From the NCBI GenBank assembly GCA_963555925.1, contig CAUVXJ010000023.1:1-64000 (forward strand): a stretch of DNA of 64,000 bases. The letters are read 5' to 3'. The stretch comes from Protofrankia sp963555925. GTDB taxonomy: Bacteria > Actinomycetota > Actinomycetes > Frankiales > Frankiaceae. The notes under the pieces are model-generated. The model was not told the origin of the DNA. It worked only from the letters and a program-made list of their open reading frames with translations, and made no database searches. The position numbers and the translations under genes were made by a program. This document shows, in pieces, positions 27,032 through 35,869 of the stretch. Each line of letters starts with the position of its first letter. Position 1 is the stretch's first letter.

Positions 27032-27574
27032 ATGGGTGACCGATGGATGGCGCACGGTGATAGCGTCGAACCCCCCTTGCGGGAGCAGGTCTTCTATGCG
27101 TTTGCCCGCTTCGGTCCCGCCTGGGTGCGTTACGTTAAGACTACTGTTGGCTTCGGTGGTGTGAGCCCGGCCGGTGTGCGACTGCTGTCGGCTCTGCGAC
27201 ACCATCCGCATCCGCCCATCATGCGTGATCTTGTCGAGGATCTCGGAACGACCGCCCGGGCCGTCACCGGGCTCGTGGACACCCTCGAGCACGAGGGGCT
27301 GGTATGCCGTGCCCGGCATCCGAACGACCGCCGGGCGACGCTTATCACCCTGACGAGCAAGGGTGAACGGGTCGTGGACAGGCTCGGTCGTGAACACATC
27401 GAACGGGCATCGACGCTGTTCGACGCACTGTCCGCGCAGGATCAGGCCGACCTCGTGCGCATCCTCGGGCTGCTGGGCGACGAGCTGGCCGCGCGTGGGC
27501 AGGCCGTCGGGCACCAGGAGCCGGTCGGACGCCAAGAGCCGGCCATGCGCTCCGCGCCGATCGACAACCCGTGA
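27032..27574 (+). CDS. MarR-family transcriptional regulator
   Basis: About 180 aa from ATG at 27032 (the next in-frame ATG is 27047). Winged HTH of the MarR type: SPAGVRLLSALRHHP, RDLVEDLGTTARAVTGLVDT as recognition helix region, then LVCRARHPNDRRATLITLTS, the DxRxxxxxLT wing. It faces the MMPL exporter gene and most likely represses it until a ligand binds. The C-terminus (GRQEPAMRSAPIDNP) is an unusual low-complexity tail. Confidence 0.88.
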   Translation: MGDRWMAHGDSVEPPLREQVFYAFARFGPAWVRYVKTTVGFGGVSPAGVRLLSALRHHPHPPIMRDLVEDLGTTARAVTGLVDTLEHEGLVCRARHPNDRRATLITLTSKGERVVDRLGREHIERASTLFDALSAQDQADLVRILGLLGDELAARGQAVGHQEPVGRQEPAMRSAPIDNP

Positions 27575-27631
27575 GAGCGCCCGGCAACAGAGACGTGGAT
27601 CAAGGAGTGGGGCTGTGGGTGGTCGCCTGCC

Positions 27632-28072
27632 CTACGCGGTCGGGCGGCTGCGCAGGTAGGCGACGTAGTCGGCCGGGGCGCCGGCCCGCTCCGCTGCGTC
27701 AGCCATGATCGACACGTACCGTTTGGACGGTAGGCCGCCTTCGTACGCGTCCAGCACGTACGTCCAGGCCAGCGCCTCGCCGTCCAGCGTGGACACCCGG
27801 ACGCGGATGCGGGTGTACAGGCCTGCGTCGGCACCCTCCCAGACGTCGAGTTGTCGCAGGTCACGCCGGTCGATGTCGTAGAGCATCACGTAGACGTGGG
27901 ATCCGGGGGACTCGACGATCGAGGCGAGCGCGCCCTCCCAGCCGACGTCCTCGCCGCCGAAGGTGAGTCTCCAGCCGTGTATCCAGCCGGTCCCGATGAC
28001 CGGAGCGCGCGGCGCGCGTTCCTTCATCTGGGCCGGATCGAGGTTGCTGCCGTAGGCGGCGTACATGGTCAT
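27632..28072 (-). CDS. Gamma-glutamylcyclotransferase-fold (AIG2-like) protein
   Basis: 146 aa from ATG. It begins TMYAAYGSNLDPAQM, the YGSNL substrate loop of the GGCT/AIG2 family. VWEGADAGLYTRIRV and LDGEALAWTYVLDAY complete the small beta barrel, with acidic residues as catalytic candidates. The family cyclises gamma-glutamyl groups, or has unknown activity. Divergent from the lpdA-like gene. Confidence 0.85.
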   Translation of the reverse strand: MTMYAAYGSNLDPAQMKERAPRAPVIGTGWIHGWRLTFGGEDVGWEGALASIVESPGSHVYVMLYDIDRRDLRQLDVWEGADAGLYTRIRVRVSTLDGEALAWTYVLDAYEGGLPSKRYVSIMADAAERAGAPADYVAYLRSRPTA

Positions 28073-28406
28073 GGCGTGCGTCTTTCGCGGGCTCTTTCGT
28101 CGCGACCGTCACCGTTCGTGCGACGGCATATCTCAAGAATCTCCACTGGCGTCTACCGTACCCACCTTCTGCCCGCCTGCGGTGGCGGGCCGGGCCGGGC
28201 CTGGCCGGCGGGGCTGACGCGCCAGCCAGGCGGGCCACCTTCCTCCGATTGTACGAAAGTCGCTCCGGTCCCAGCGGTACGGCGCGCGACGGGAGGCAAG
28301 ATAGCTGGAGGGCCAAAGGCGGCGCGATGCTGTTCCTCGTGCGCCGCCGGAGGCCGCAGTCCCCGGCTAGCTGGGCCAGAACTCGCCCACGGAAGGGAGC
28401 GCGTAC
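28073..28406. other. Divergent intergenic region with a small GC hairpin
   Basis: 334 bases between the GGCT-fold gene and the lpdA-like gene. The only structure seen is GCCCGCC (28171-28177) and GGCGGGC (28184-28190) with a 6-base loop. No protein-like frame. Confidence 0.45.
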
Positions 28407-29849
28407 GTGCCGCGAATCGTCATCCTCGGAGGAGGACCCGGAGGCTATGAGGCGGCGCTCGTCGGTGCCGAGCTCGGGGCATTTGTCACCCTCATCGATT
28501 CGGATGGGACGGGGGGCGCCTGCGTTCTGACTGACTGTGTTCCGTCCAAGACCTTGATTGCCACATCAGCGGCGATGACCGCACTGGAAGCGGCGCCCTC
28601 GCTCGGCGTTCGGCTACGTGACGGGGGCTTCGTGCTGCCCGAAGCGGGCTGGGATGCCCGCGCGACACCGGGCCCCGGGCTCCCCGCCGGCGTCAGCGTT
28701 GACATCGAGCGGGTCTATGCCCGGGTGCGTGGGCTGGCGCAGGCGCAGTCCCGGGACATCGAGACCCGGCTGGAGAAGGAGGCCGTCCGGGTCGTGCACG
28801 CCCACGGGCGGCTGGTCGGTCCGCATGCCGTCGAGATCGATTCCGGCGAGGCATTCTTCGGTGACATCGTGCTGATCGCCACCGGCGGGTCGCCGAGGAT
28901 CCTGCCGGCAGCGATACCCGATGGTGAGAGAATTCTCACTTGGCGCCATCTCTACGACCTCGACAGGCTGCCCGAACATCTGATCGTGGTCGGCTCTGGC
29001 GTCACCGGCGCCGAGTTCGCCAGCGCCTACCGGGCGCTCGGTGCGCAGGTGACGCTTGTCTCCTCCCGTGACCGGGTACTGCCCGGTGAGGATCCCGACG
29101 CGGCCCGGGTGCTGGAGGATGTCTTCCAGCGCAGGGGCGTCACGGTGCTGGGCCGGTCCCGGGCAACGGCGGCCCGCCGGGTCACCGGCGGTGTGGAAGT
29201 GGATCTCGACGACGGCAGGATCATCAGCGGCAGCCACGTCCTGATGGCGGTCGGATCGGTACCGCGAACCTCCGACATCGGCCTGACCGACGTCGGGATT
29301 CGGCTGAGCGCCACCGGTCACATCGAGGTCGACCGGATGTCGAGAACGTCGGTGCCCGGCGTGTACGCCGCCGGTGACTGCACAGGTGTACTGCCGCTGG
29401 CGTCCGTCGCCGCCATGCAGGGCAGGATTGCGATGTGGCATGCGCTCGGTGAGGCGGTCACCCCACTGCGGTTGGGCACCGTGTCGTCGAACGTCTTCAC
29501 CGAACCGGAGATCGCGACCGTCGGCATCTCCCAGCGGATGATCGAATCAGGCGCGGTTGCTGCTCACACGACGGTCCTCCCACTCGCCCGGAACCCGCGT
29601 GCGAAGATGGAGGCCGTCACCGACGGCTTTGTCAAACTGTTCTGCCGGCCCGGTAGCGGCAGCATCCTGGGCGGGGTCATCGTGGCGCCGCGGGCGTCGG
29701 AACTGATCTTTCCGGTGTCGCTGGCGGTCGCCAATGGTCTGACTGTCGACCAGGTCGCCCACACGTTTGCGATCTATCCGTCGGTTTCGGGATCCTTGTC
29801 CGAAGCCGCACGGATCGCCATCCCCCGTGACCTGTTCGCGGGGTTTTAG
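28407..29849 (+). CDS. lpdA: NAD(P)H-quinone reductase, LpdA-like flavoprotein
   Basis: 480 aa from GTG with GGAAGGGAG upstream. Two-dinucleotide-binding fold: FAD site VILGGGPGGYEAAL, NAD(P) site LIVVGSGVTGAEFASAYRAL, second FAD loop VPGVYAAGDCTGVLPLASVA. The disulfide motif GGACVLTDCVPSK keeps both cysteines (Cys39, Cys44), but the His of the HPxxSE motif needed by lipoamide dehydrogenases is replaced (YPSVSGSLSEA, Tyr457). M. tuberculosis LpdA (Rv3303c) also lacks it and reduces quinones, which supports this role over lipoamide oxidation. Confidence 0.85.
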   Translation: MPRIVILGGGPGGYEAALVGAELGAFVTLIDSDGTGGACVLTDCVPSKTLIATSAAMTALEAAPSLGVRLRDGGFVLPEAGWDARATPGPGLPAGVSVDIERVYARVRGLAQAQSRDIETRLEKEAVRVVHAHGRLVGPHAVEIDSGEAFFGDIVLIATGGSPRILPAAIPDGERILTWRHLYDLDRLPEHLIVVGSGVTGAEFASAYRALGAQVTLVSSRDRVLPGEDPDAARVLEDVFQRRGVTVLGRSRATAARRVTGGVEVDLDDGRIISGSHVLMAVGSVPRTSDIGLTDVGIRLSATGHIEVDRMSRTSVPGVYAAGDCTGVLPLASVAAMQGRIAMWHALGEAVTPLRLGTVSSNVFTEPEIATVGISQRMIESGAVAAHTTVLPLARNPRAKMEAVTDGFVKLFCRPGSGSILGGVIVAPRASELIFPVSLAVANGLTVDQVAHTFAIYPSVSGSLSEAARIAIPRDLFAGF

Positions 29850-29876
29850 AGCGTTGTCCAACGGATGGTTACCTGG

Positions 29877-30305
29877 TCAGCCTTGACCATCGATGGCCTC
29901 GTCTTCCTCGGGTGGGAAGACCGGTGGAAAACCGTGTTGGACGAGGCGTCGGTTGCGGAAATGACCGGCGGTGGCGAATCCGATCCCTACCGCCGCAGCC
30001 AGTAGGAAGATCGAAATGGTGAGCCGGACCTCCAGCCGCCCGGGTAGCAGTGCGAACACGATCGCGAACGGCAGCATCAGCAACGGTGGGCGGGACGCCT
30101 GCCGCAGCCGCCACCGCGGACCGGTCAGATCGTGCGACACCCATGGCGTGTACTGAGGCGGCAGCGTCCCACCCACCAGGTAGTACACCCGACCGGTCAG
30201 GGGCGGACGCGACTGCCGGCCGGGCAGCGGGCTGGCGGGCAGCGGGCCGCCGGATTCCGGTGGGTCCAGGTGGTCTGCGGGAGTCCTCTTGCTGCCAGCG
30301 TCCAT
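29877..30305 (-). CDS. DUF5313-like small membrane protein
   Basis: 142 aa from ATG at 30305. A Pro-rich N-terminus is followed by YYLVGGTLPPQYTPWVSHDL and two adjacent TM segments (LLMLPFAIVFALLPG; LTISIFLLAAAVGIGFATAG), and a tail FRNRRLVQHGFPP. The combination matches, from memory, the actinobacterial DUF5313 family. Function unknown. It converges with lpdA. Confidence 0.6.
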   Translation of the reverse strand: MDAGSKRTPADHLDPPESGGPLPASPLPGRQSRPPLTGRVYYLVGGTLPPQYTPWVSHDLTGPRWRLRQASRPPLLMLPFAIVFALLPGRLEVRLTISIFLLAAAVGIGFATAGHFRNRRLVQHGFPPVFPPEEDEAIDGQG

Positions 30306-30346
30306 GGGACCAGCCTACGAACAGAACAGAACAGTCCATCCGGGGT

Positions 30347-30377
30347 CCCCGTGCCGCGCTGAAAGCACCGCACGGGG
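30347..30377. terminator. Hairpin downstream of the carboxylase operon
   Basis: CCCCGTGC (30347-30354) and GCACGGGG (30370-30377) with a 15-base loop, 10 bases beyond the carboxylase alpha stop. An 8-bp all-matched stem fits a GC-rich actinobacterial terminator, though no T-run follows. Confidence 0.5.
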
Positions 30378-30386
30378 AACGCGTTG

Positions 30387-32147
30387 CTAGTCCTTGATCT
30401 CACAGAGGACGGCACCGCTGGAGACGACGCCGCCGACGGTCGCGGCGAGCCCGGTCACGGTGCCTGCCCGATGCGCGGTGATCGGCTGCTCCATCTTCAT
30501 CGCTTCCAGGACGACGACGAGGTCGCCAGGCTCGACCGGGTCGCCGTCACTGACAGCGACCTTGACGATGGTGCCCTGCATGGGGCTGGTCAGCGCGTTG
30601 CCGGTGACGGCACGTGCTGTTTTCGATCCGGAACGTCGCCGAGGTGGCGCCGTCTGGCCGGGCGCCGGGCCGGCCGTGGCTCCGAAGCCCGCGGGCAGGA
30701 TGACCTCAAGGCGTCGGCCACCGACCTCGACCACCACCGACTCCCGTTCCGCCGGCCCGGTGTCGGCATCCACCCCGCCGGTGAAGACCGGGATGGTGTT
30801 GTCGAACTCGGTCTCGATCCAGCGGTTGTGCACGCGGAACGGCTCGGTCGCGTCGGCCGGTGCGAACGCCGGATCCCGTACGACGGCGCGATGGAACGGC
30901 AGCACCGTGGCCATGCCGTCGACGACCATCTCGTCCAGGGCGCGGCGGGCGCGCTCCAGCGCTTCGGTCCGGGTCGCGCCGGTGACGATCAGTTTGGCGA
31001 GCAGCGAGTCGAAGGCGCCGCCGATGACGGCGCCGGATTCGATGCCGGCGTCGACCCGTACGCCCGGGCCGGTGGGCGCGACGAACCGGGTGACCGTGCC
31101 TGGGGCCGGCAGGAAATTACGCCCCGGATCCTCGCCGTTGATGCGGAACTCGATCGAGTGCCCCCGCGGTGCCGGGTCTGCCGGGTCGAGCGCTTCGCCT
31201 TCGGCGATGCGGAACTGTGCACGGACGAGGTCGACGCCGCTGGTCTCCTCGGTGACCGGATGCTCGACCTGCAGCCGGGTGTTGACCTCAAGGAAGCTGA
31301 TCATGCCGTCGCGGGCGACGAGGAACTCGACCGTGCCCGCACCGACGTAGCCGGCCTCCCGGCAGATGGCCCGAGACGCTTCATAGAGTGACGTGCGCTG
31401 TTCCTCGGTGAGGAACGGAGCCGGGGCCTCCTCGACGAGTTTCTGGTAGCGCCGCTGCAACGAGCAGTCCCGGGTGCCGACGATGACGACGGTGCCGTGG
31501 TTGTCGGCGAGGATCTGGGTCTCGACGTGGCGTGGCTGGTCCAGGTAGCGCTCGACGAAGCACTCGCCCCGACCGAAGGCTGCGGTGGCCTCCCGCACTG
31601 CGCTTTCGAAGAGTTCGGGCAGGTCGTCGGCATTCCACGCGACCTTGAGCCCGCGCCCGCCGCCACCGAAAGCAGCTTTGATGGCGACCGGCAGGCCGTA
31701 CTGATCCGCGAACGCCACGACCTCTGCGACGCCGGCGACCGGGTCGGCCGTGCCGGGCGCGAGCGGAGCACCCACTGCCAGGGCGATGTGCCGGGCGGCG
31801 GTCTTGTCACCCAGGCGCCGGATGGCCTCGGGCGGTGGGCCGATCCAGGTCAGGCCCGCGGCGACGACCGCGTCGGCGAAGTCTGCGTTTTCCGAGAGGA
31901 ACCCGTACCCGGGGTGGACGGCGTCGGCGCCACTCACCCGAGCGAGGTCGAGAATCTTGTCTATCCGTAGATAGGAGTCGCCCGGTGTGCTGCCCGAAAG
32001 GGCATACGCTTCGTCGGCAATGCGGACGTGGAGCGCATCGATATCGGGTTCGGCGTACACCGCGACACTTGCGTATCCGGCGTCCCGGCACGCGCGGATG
32101 ACCCGGACAGCGATCTCTCCCCGGTTGGCGATGAGGATCTTACGCAC
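30387..32147 (-). CDS. accA3: Acyl-CoA carboxylase alpha subunit (biotin carboxylase + BCCP)
   Basis: 586 aa from GTG. The first ~450 residues are a biotin carboxylase: KILIANRGEIAVRVIRACRD, HPGYGFLSENADFA, ATP-grasp GGGGRGLKV and EVNTRLQVEHPVTEE. The C-terminal ~75 residues form a biotin carrier domain with LEAMKMEQPI, where Lys551 is the predicted biotinylation site. It carboxylates biotin for transfer to acyl-CoA by the beta subunit encoded upstream in the same operon. The symbol follows the mycobacterial gene in the same context. Confidence 0.93.
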   Translation of the reverse strand: MRKILIANRGEIAVRVIRACRDAGYASVAVYAEPDIDALHVRIADEAYALSGSTPGDSYLRIDKILDLARVSGADAVHPGYGFLSENADFADAVVAAGLTWIGPPPEAIRRLGDKTAARHIALAVGAPLAPGTADPVAGVAEVVAFADQYGLPVAIKAAFGGGGRGLKVAWNADDLPELFESAVREATAAFGRGECFVERYLDQPRHVETQILADNHGTVVIVGTRDCSLQRRYQKLVEEAPAPFLTEEQRTSLYEASRAICREAGYVGAGTVEFLVARDGMISFLEVNTRLQVEHPVTEETSGVDLVRAQFRIAEGEALDPADPAPRGHSIEFRINGEDPGRNFLPAPGTVTRFVAPTGPGVRVDAGIESGAVIGGAFDSLLAKLIVTGATRTEALERARRALDEMVVDGMATVLPFHRAVVRDPAFAPADATEPFRVHNRWIETEFDNTIPVFTGGVDADTGPAERESVVVEVGGRRLEVILPAGFGATAGPAPGQTAPPRRRSGSKTARAVTGNALTSPMQGTIVKVAVSDGDPVEPGDLVVVLEAMKMEQPITAHRAGTVTGLAATVGGVVSSGAVLCEIKD

Positions 32148-32285
32148 GTTTCTCCCGTCCTCGTTCAGCGTGGCGGAGTCTAGACGTCCCTCGGCGGTTC
32201 AGGGACCTCGCATCTATGGCCGACAGCGGGTGTTCAGTGGGCGTTCCGCGTCCCGGACCACGGGTTGCAAGCTGTGGACCGTGGG

Positions 32286-32534
32286 TTACCAGTCGGCTCT
32301 AGTGCGGACACCCTGCGTGAAACCGGTTTGCCGCCACGCATTCGGGCCGGAATGTACGTCCTGGCGGAACGTCGCGGCCCGGTCGGTCCAACCCGACGGC
32401 GCCGCCGGCTCGGGCGGTGGCACCGCTGCTCGCAGGCGGACCACCGCGACCAACGCGGCGATCTCCTCGGCGGATGCGTTCGCCGGCACAAGCCGCAGAT
32501 ATGGGTGGGCCTGGCCGTCGCCACTGTTATCCAC
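32286..32534 (-). CDS. accE5: Acyl-CoA carboxylase epsilon subunit
   Basis: GTG at 32534 is preferred (82 aa), because GGAAGGGAGC lies just 5' of it; the frame opens at 32558. Epsilon subunits are short and poorly conserved. Recognisable here are YLRLVPANASAEEIAALVAV and the closing Trp. Such proteins stabilise actinobacterial propionyl/acetyl-CoA carboxylase. The position between the beta and alpha genes is typical and is the main support. Confidence 0.8.
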   Translation of the reverse strand: MDNSGDGQAHPYLRLVPANASAEEIAALVAVVRLRAAVPPPEPAAPSGWTDRAATFRQDVHSGPNAWRQTGFTQGVRTRADW

Positions 32535-32580
32535 CGGACGCTCCCTTCCTTCCTTCACGAACGTGAGCTGTGCACTTACA

Positions 32581-32622
32581 GGGCCAAAGGGCGCACGACG
32601 ATCGTCAGATCGCGCGCCCGGA
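32581..32622 (-). repeat. REP-like hairpin element inside the carboxylase operon, copy 3
   Basis: On the minus strand it reads GGGCGCGCGATCTGACGATC, then GTCGTGCGCCCTTTGGCC; this is almost identical to the copy at 37993-38033 over about 38 bases. It sits between the beta stop (32631) and the epsilon start, so it is transcribed with the operon and could tune expression of the downstream genes. Confidence 0.7.
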
Positions 32623-32630
32623 GGCTGCCT

Positions 32631-34238
32631 CTAAAGCGGAATGTTTCCATGCTTCTTGGGCGGGAGCGACTCCCGCTTGGTCCGCAGCAGCCGCAGTGCC
32701 CGAATCACTTCGCGGCGGGTGACCGACGGTGTGATCACCGCATCTACGTACCCGCGTTCGGCGGCTATGTAGGGCGTGGCGAAGTGCTGGGTGTAGTCCG
32801 CGATCAGTTCCGCGCGGCGGCTTTCCGGGTCAGCGGCGGACGCGAGCTCCCGGCGGTAAATGATGTTCACTGCGCCCTGGGCACCCATCACCGCGATTTC
32901 CGCGGTCGGCCAGGCCAGGTTGATGTCGGCCCGCAGGTGCTTCGACCCCATGACGTCATATGCACCGCCGTAGGCCTTTCGGGTGATGATGGTCACCTTC
33001 GGGACCGTGGCCTCGGCATAGGCGTAGATGAGCTTTGCGCCCCGACGGATGATCCCGTTCCACTCCTGGGAGGTACCGGGCAGGAAGCCGGGTACGTCGA
33101 CGAAGGTGAGTATCGGGATGCTGAATGCGTCACAGGTGCGGACGAAGCGTGCCGCCTTCTCGCTGGCATCGATGTCGAGGGTACCGGCGAAATGCATCGG
33201 CTGGTTGGCGACCACGCCCACCGAACGCCCGTCGACCCGTCCGAAGCCGCAGATCATGTTCTGCGCGAACTGGGCGTGCACCTCGAGGAAGTCGCCCTCG
33301 TCGAGCACGTATTCGATCACTGTGTGCATGTCGTAGGGGGTGTTGGGCGAGTCCGGGATGAACACGTCCAGCTCGGCGGTGACCTCCGCCTGCACATCGG
33401 TCACCTCGGCGAAGCCGGGCGGGTCGGTCATGTTGTTCGACGGCAGGAACGACAGCAGCGCCTTGGCGGTTTCCAGGCAGTCGAGCTCGTCCGCGGCCTG
33501 GAAGTGGGCGACACCACTGCGGGAGTTGTGCGTGTGCGCGCCGCCCAGCTCCTCCATGCCGACGTCCTCGCCGGTCACGGTTTTGATGACGTCCGGGCCG
33601 GTGATGAACATGTGGCTGGTTTTGTCGACCATCAGCGTGAAGTCGGTGATGGCGGGGGAGTAGACGGCACCGCCGGCACACGGACCCATGATCAATGAGA
33701 GCTGCGGGACGACGCCCGATGCCATCACGTTGCGATAGAAGATCTCGCCGTAGAGCCCGAGCGAGACCACGCCCTCCTGGATGCGCGCGCCACCCGAGTC
33801 GTTGATGCCCACCACCGGGCAGCCGGTCTTCAGCGCCAGGTCCATGACTTTCACGATTTTCTCGCCGAAGACCTCGCCCAGGCTGCCGCCGAAAACGGTG
33901 AAGTCCTGGCTGAACACACACACCTGGCGACCGTCCACGGTGCCGTAACCCGTTACCACCCCGTCACCGTAGGGACGGTTCTGCTCGAGTCCGAAGTCAT
34001 GCGCGCGGTGTCGGGCGAACGCGTCCGTCTCGACGAACGACCCGGGGTCGAGGAATGCCTCGATTCGCTCACGGGCTGTCATCTTGCCCTTGGCGTGCTG
34101 GGCGTCGACGGCCCGTTGGGAGCCGGCGTGTACCGCTTCGTCGTTGACCCGCTTCAACTCGGCGATCTTGCCGGTGGCCGTCAGGAGATCGGGTACCGAA
34201 CCCTGCACGGGGTTGTCAGCGGGAACAGGAAGTACCAT
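32631..34238 (-). CDS. accD5: Acyl-CoA carboxylase beta subunit (propionyl-CoA carboxylase type)
   Basis: About 535 aa from ATG at 34238; the frame opens at 34295. Carboxyltransferase with two crotonase-like halves: GTVDGRQVCVFSQDFTVFGG, GINDSGGARIQEGV (first oxyanion site), MGPCAGGAVYSPA, and in the second half FVDVPGFLPGTSQEWNGI and KAYGGAYDVMGSKH. The Asp in AYDVM corresponds, as I recall, to Asp422 of Streptomyces PccB, which favours propionyl-CoA over acetyl-CoA. The likely product is methylmalonyl-CoA. First gene of the operon with the epsilon and alpha genes. Confidence 0.93.
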   Translation of the reverse strand: MVLPVPADNPVQGSVPDLLTATGKIAELKRVNDEAVHAGSQRAVDAQHAKGKMTARERIEAFLDPGSFVETDAFARHRAHDFGLEQNRPYGDGVVTGYGTVDGRQVCVFSQDFTVFGGSLGEVFGEKIVKVMDLALKTGCPVVGINDSGGARIQEGVVSLGLYGEIFYRNVMASGVVPQLSLIMGPCAGGAVYSPAITDFTLMVDKTSHMFITGPDVIKTVTGEDVGMEELGGAHTHNSRSGVAHFQAADELDCLETAKALLSFLPSNNMTDPPGFAEVTDVQAEVTAELDVFIPDSPNTPYDMHTVIEYVLDEGDFLEVHAQFAQNMICGFGRVDGRSVGVVANQPMHFAGTLDIDASEKAARFVRTCDAFSIPILTFVDVPGFLPGTSQEWNGIIRRGAKLIYAYAEATVPKVTIITRKAYGGAYDVMGSKHLRADINLAWPTAEIAVMGAQGAVNIIYRRELASAADPESRRAELIADYTQHFATPYIAAERGYVDAVITPSVTRREVIRALRLLRTKRESLPPKKHGNIPL

Positions 34239-34340
34239 GCCGGGCAGCGTACGGCGGGTACGGTCCCACGTGCTCGATTCGCGCGCGGACGGCACAAACC
34301 CGCGCCCGCGCCCGCGCGCGACGCGTCGGCATCCCCGCCC

Positions 34341-34385
34341 GCCAACCTGAGGTCAGCCAACCCGAGGTCAGCCAACCTGACGCTC
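34341..34385. promoter_or_regulatory. Three tandem 15-bp repeats in the accD5/birA divergent promoter
   Basis: Units GCCAACCTGAGGTCA (34341-34355), GCCAACCCGAGGTCA (34356-34370) and GCCAACCTGACGCTC (34371-34385) lie between accD5 (minus, start 34238) and birA (plus, start 34435). The placement suggests an operator shared by the carboxylase and its biotin ligase. The regulator is unknown; BirA itself lacks the N-terminal HTH that would allow it to bind. Confidence 0.55.
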
Positions 34386-34434
34386 GCCGACATAACGCCC
34401 CGGTAACACGTTCGTCGGTGGCACCCTGGCTGAC

Positions 34435-35232
34435 ATGCGGACATCGAAGGCACAGCCGCGGCGGCTGCCACTGGACGCCGGTCTGTTGGCGGCAGCTCTC
34501 GCCGGCGACGGCCTGGACGTACAGGTCGTCGGGGAGACCGGCTCGACCAATGCCGATCTGGTGGCGGCCGCGAAAGCCGGTGCCGGCGAAGGACGGGTGC
34601 TCGTCGCCGAGCTGCAGTGGGCGGGCCGTGGGCGCCTGGAGCGGTCCTGGGTTTCACCGGCGGGCGCGGGACTCACGTTCTCGGTGCTGCTCCGGCCCAC
34701 CGTGCCGGCCGGAGCGCTCGGCTGGCTGCCGCTGGTCACCGGCGCCTCGCTGGTCTCCACGCTGCGCCGGTCGGCGGGCATCCCGGCCGTTCTCAAGTGG
34801 CCGAACGATGTCCTGGTGGACGGCGCGAAGCTGGCGGGAATCCTCGCCGAGGCTGTTCCCTGCCAGTCCGCAACGGCCGCGGTGATCGTCGGGGTCGGCC
34901 TGAACGTCGATACGGATGCCGATGAGCTGCCCCCGGGAGCAACCAGCGTGGCGCTCTGTCAGCAGCGGGCATCGCGCCCGGCCGTGGGCCGGGGTGAACT
35001 GCTGATCGAGCTGCTGCGGGAAGTCGCTGGCACATACCGGGCCTGGCTGGCCGAGCCGGCCCGCGCCGTCGACGCTTACCGCTCGGTGTGTGCGACGCTC
35101 GGCCGGGCGGTGCGGGTCGACCTGCCCGACGGCGCCGTCGTCGTGGGCACCGCCACCGACGTGGACGTCCACGGTCGTCTTGTCGTGGACGGCCGGGCGT
35201 TCGCAGCGGCGGACGTTGTTCACCTGCGCTGA
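34435..35232 (+). CDS. birA: Biotin protein ligase (monofunctional)
   Basis: 265 aa from ATG. It attaches biotin to the carrier lysine of the carboxylase alpha subunit through biotinyl-AMP. The catalytic core shows ETGSTNADL, the AMP loop WAGRGRLERSW, and the KWPNDVLVDGAKLAGILAE block with the catalytic Lys. The C-terminal cap (VGTATDVDVHGRLVVDG) is present. No N-terminal winged helix, so this is a class I ligase, not a repressor. It is divergent from accD5, as in mycobacteria. Confidence 0.93.
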   Translation: MRTSKAQPRRLPLDAGLLAAALAGDGLDVQVVGETGSTNADLVAAAKAGAGEGRVLVAELQWAGRGRLERSWVSPAGAGLTFSVLLRPTVPAGALGWLPLVTGASLVSTLRRSAGIPAVLKWPNDVLVDGAKLAGILAEAVPCQSATAAVIVGVGLNVDTDADELPPGATSVALCQQRASRPAVGRGELLIELLREVAGTYRAWLAEPARAVDAYRSVCATLGRAVRVDLPDGAVVVGTATDVDVHGRLVVDGRAFAAADVVHLR

Positions 35233-35291
35233 CGCCGAGCCGGTCGACCCTCGGGCCCGCCCGGTGCGGTGATGGTGAGACGATCGGTCGT

Positions 35292-35840
35292 GTGGGATTT
35301 CCAGAGAGCATTCTGACCAGTGACGAAGAGGTCGTCCTTCACCTCCATCCGCACTGGATCAGGCTGGCCGCGCCGGTCAGCGCGTTTGTCGTGGTTCTCG
35401 GCCTGACTTTGTTCGGTGTACTGGCGATACCAGCGGGCTCGTTCCAGCACGCGGCGCAGTGGCTCCTCATTGCGGCAGCGGCGATCCTGCTCCTTTTCAC
35501 CAGTCTGCGGCCGTGGTTGCGATGGATCACGACGAGTTATGTGGTGACGACGGAACGCGTTGTCATCCGGACGGGAATTTTTTCCCGCACGGGTCGTGAC
35601 ATCCCGCTCCAGCGGCTCAACGATGTCTCGTTCCACCATTCGTTCGCCGAGCGCCTCCTGGGCTCCGGCACGCTGACCATCGAAAGCGCCGGCGAGCGGG
35701 GTCAGGTGGTGCTGGCGAACCTGCCGCGGGTCGAAGAGGTGCATGCAACCCTCTACCGGTTGGTCGAGGCCCTCGACGTTCGTCGCCGAGGGCCGGCCGG
35801 CGCCGATGCGGACGCCGATGGCTATGGCCATAACCGGTAG
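35292..35840 (+). CDS. PH domain-containing membrane protein
   Basis: 182 aa from GTG at 35292. Begins GFPESILTSDEEVVLHLHPHW, then two TM segments (APVSAFVVVLGLTLFGVLAI; WLLIAAAAILLLFTSL) and a cytoplasmic bacterial PH domain (YVVTTERVVIRTGIFSRTGR, DIPLQRLNDVSFHHSF, GTLTIESAGERGQ). The arrangement matches Rv3278c-like proteins found next to birA. Possibly co-transcribed with birA (59-bp gap). Function unknown. Confidence 0.85.
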   Translation: MGFPESILTSDEEVVLHLHPHWIRLAAPVSAFVVVLGLTLFGVLAIPAGSFQHAAQWLLIAAAAILLLFTSLRPWLRWITTSYVVTTERVVIRTGIFSRTGRDIPLQRLNDVSFHHSFAERLLGSGTLTIESAGERGQVVLANLPRVEEVHATLYRLVEALDVRRRGPAGADADADGYGHNR

Positions 35841-35869
35841 GTGCTCGGCCGGTAGGTGGCCGGGCGCTC

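Noticed and set aside
32535..32558. GTG 32558 as the accE5 start
   Set aside because: The strong GGAAGGGAGC site lies inside this extension and points to GTG 32534.
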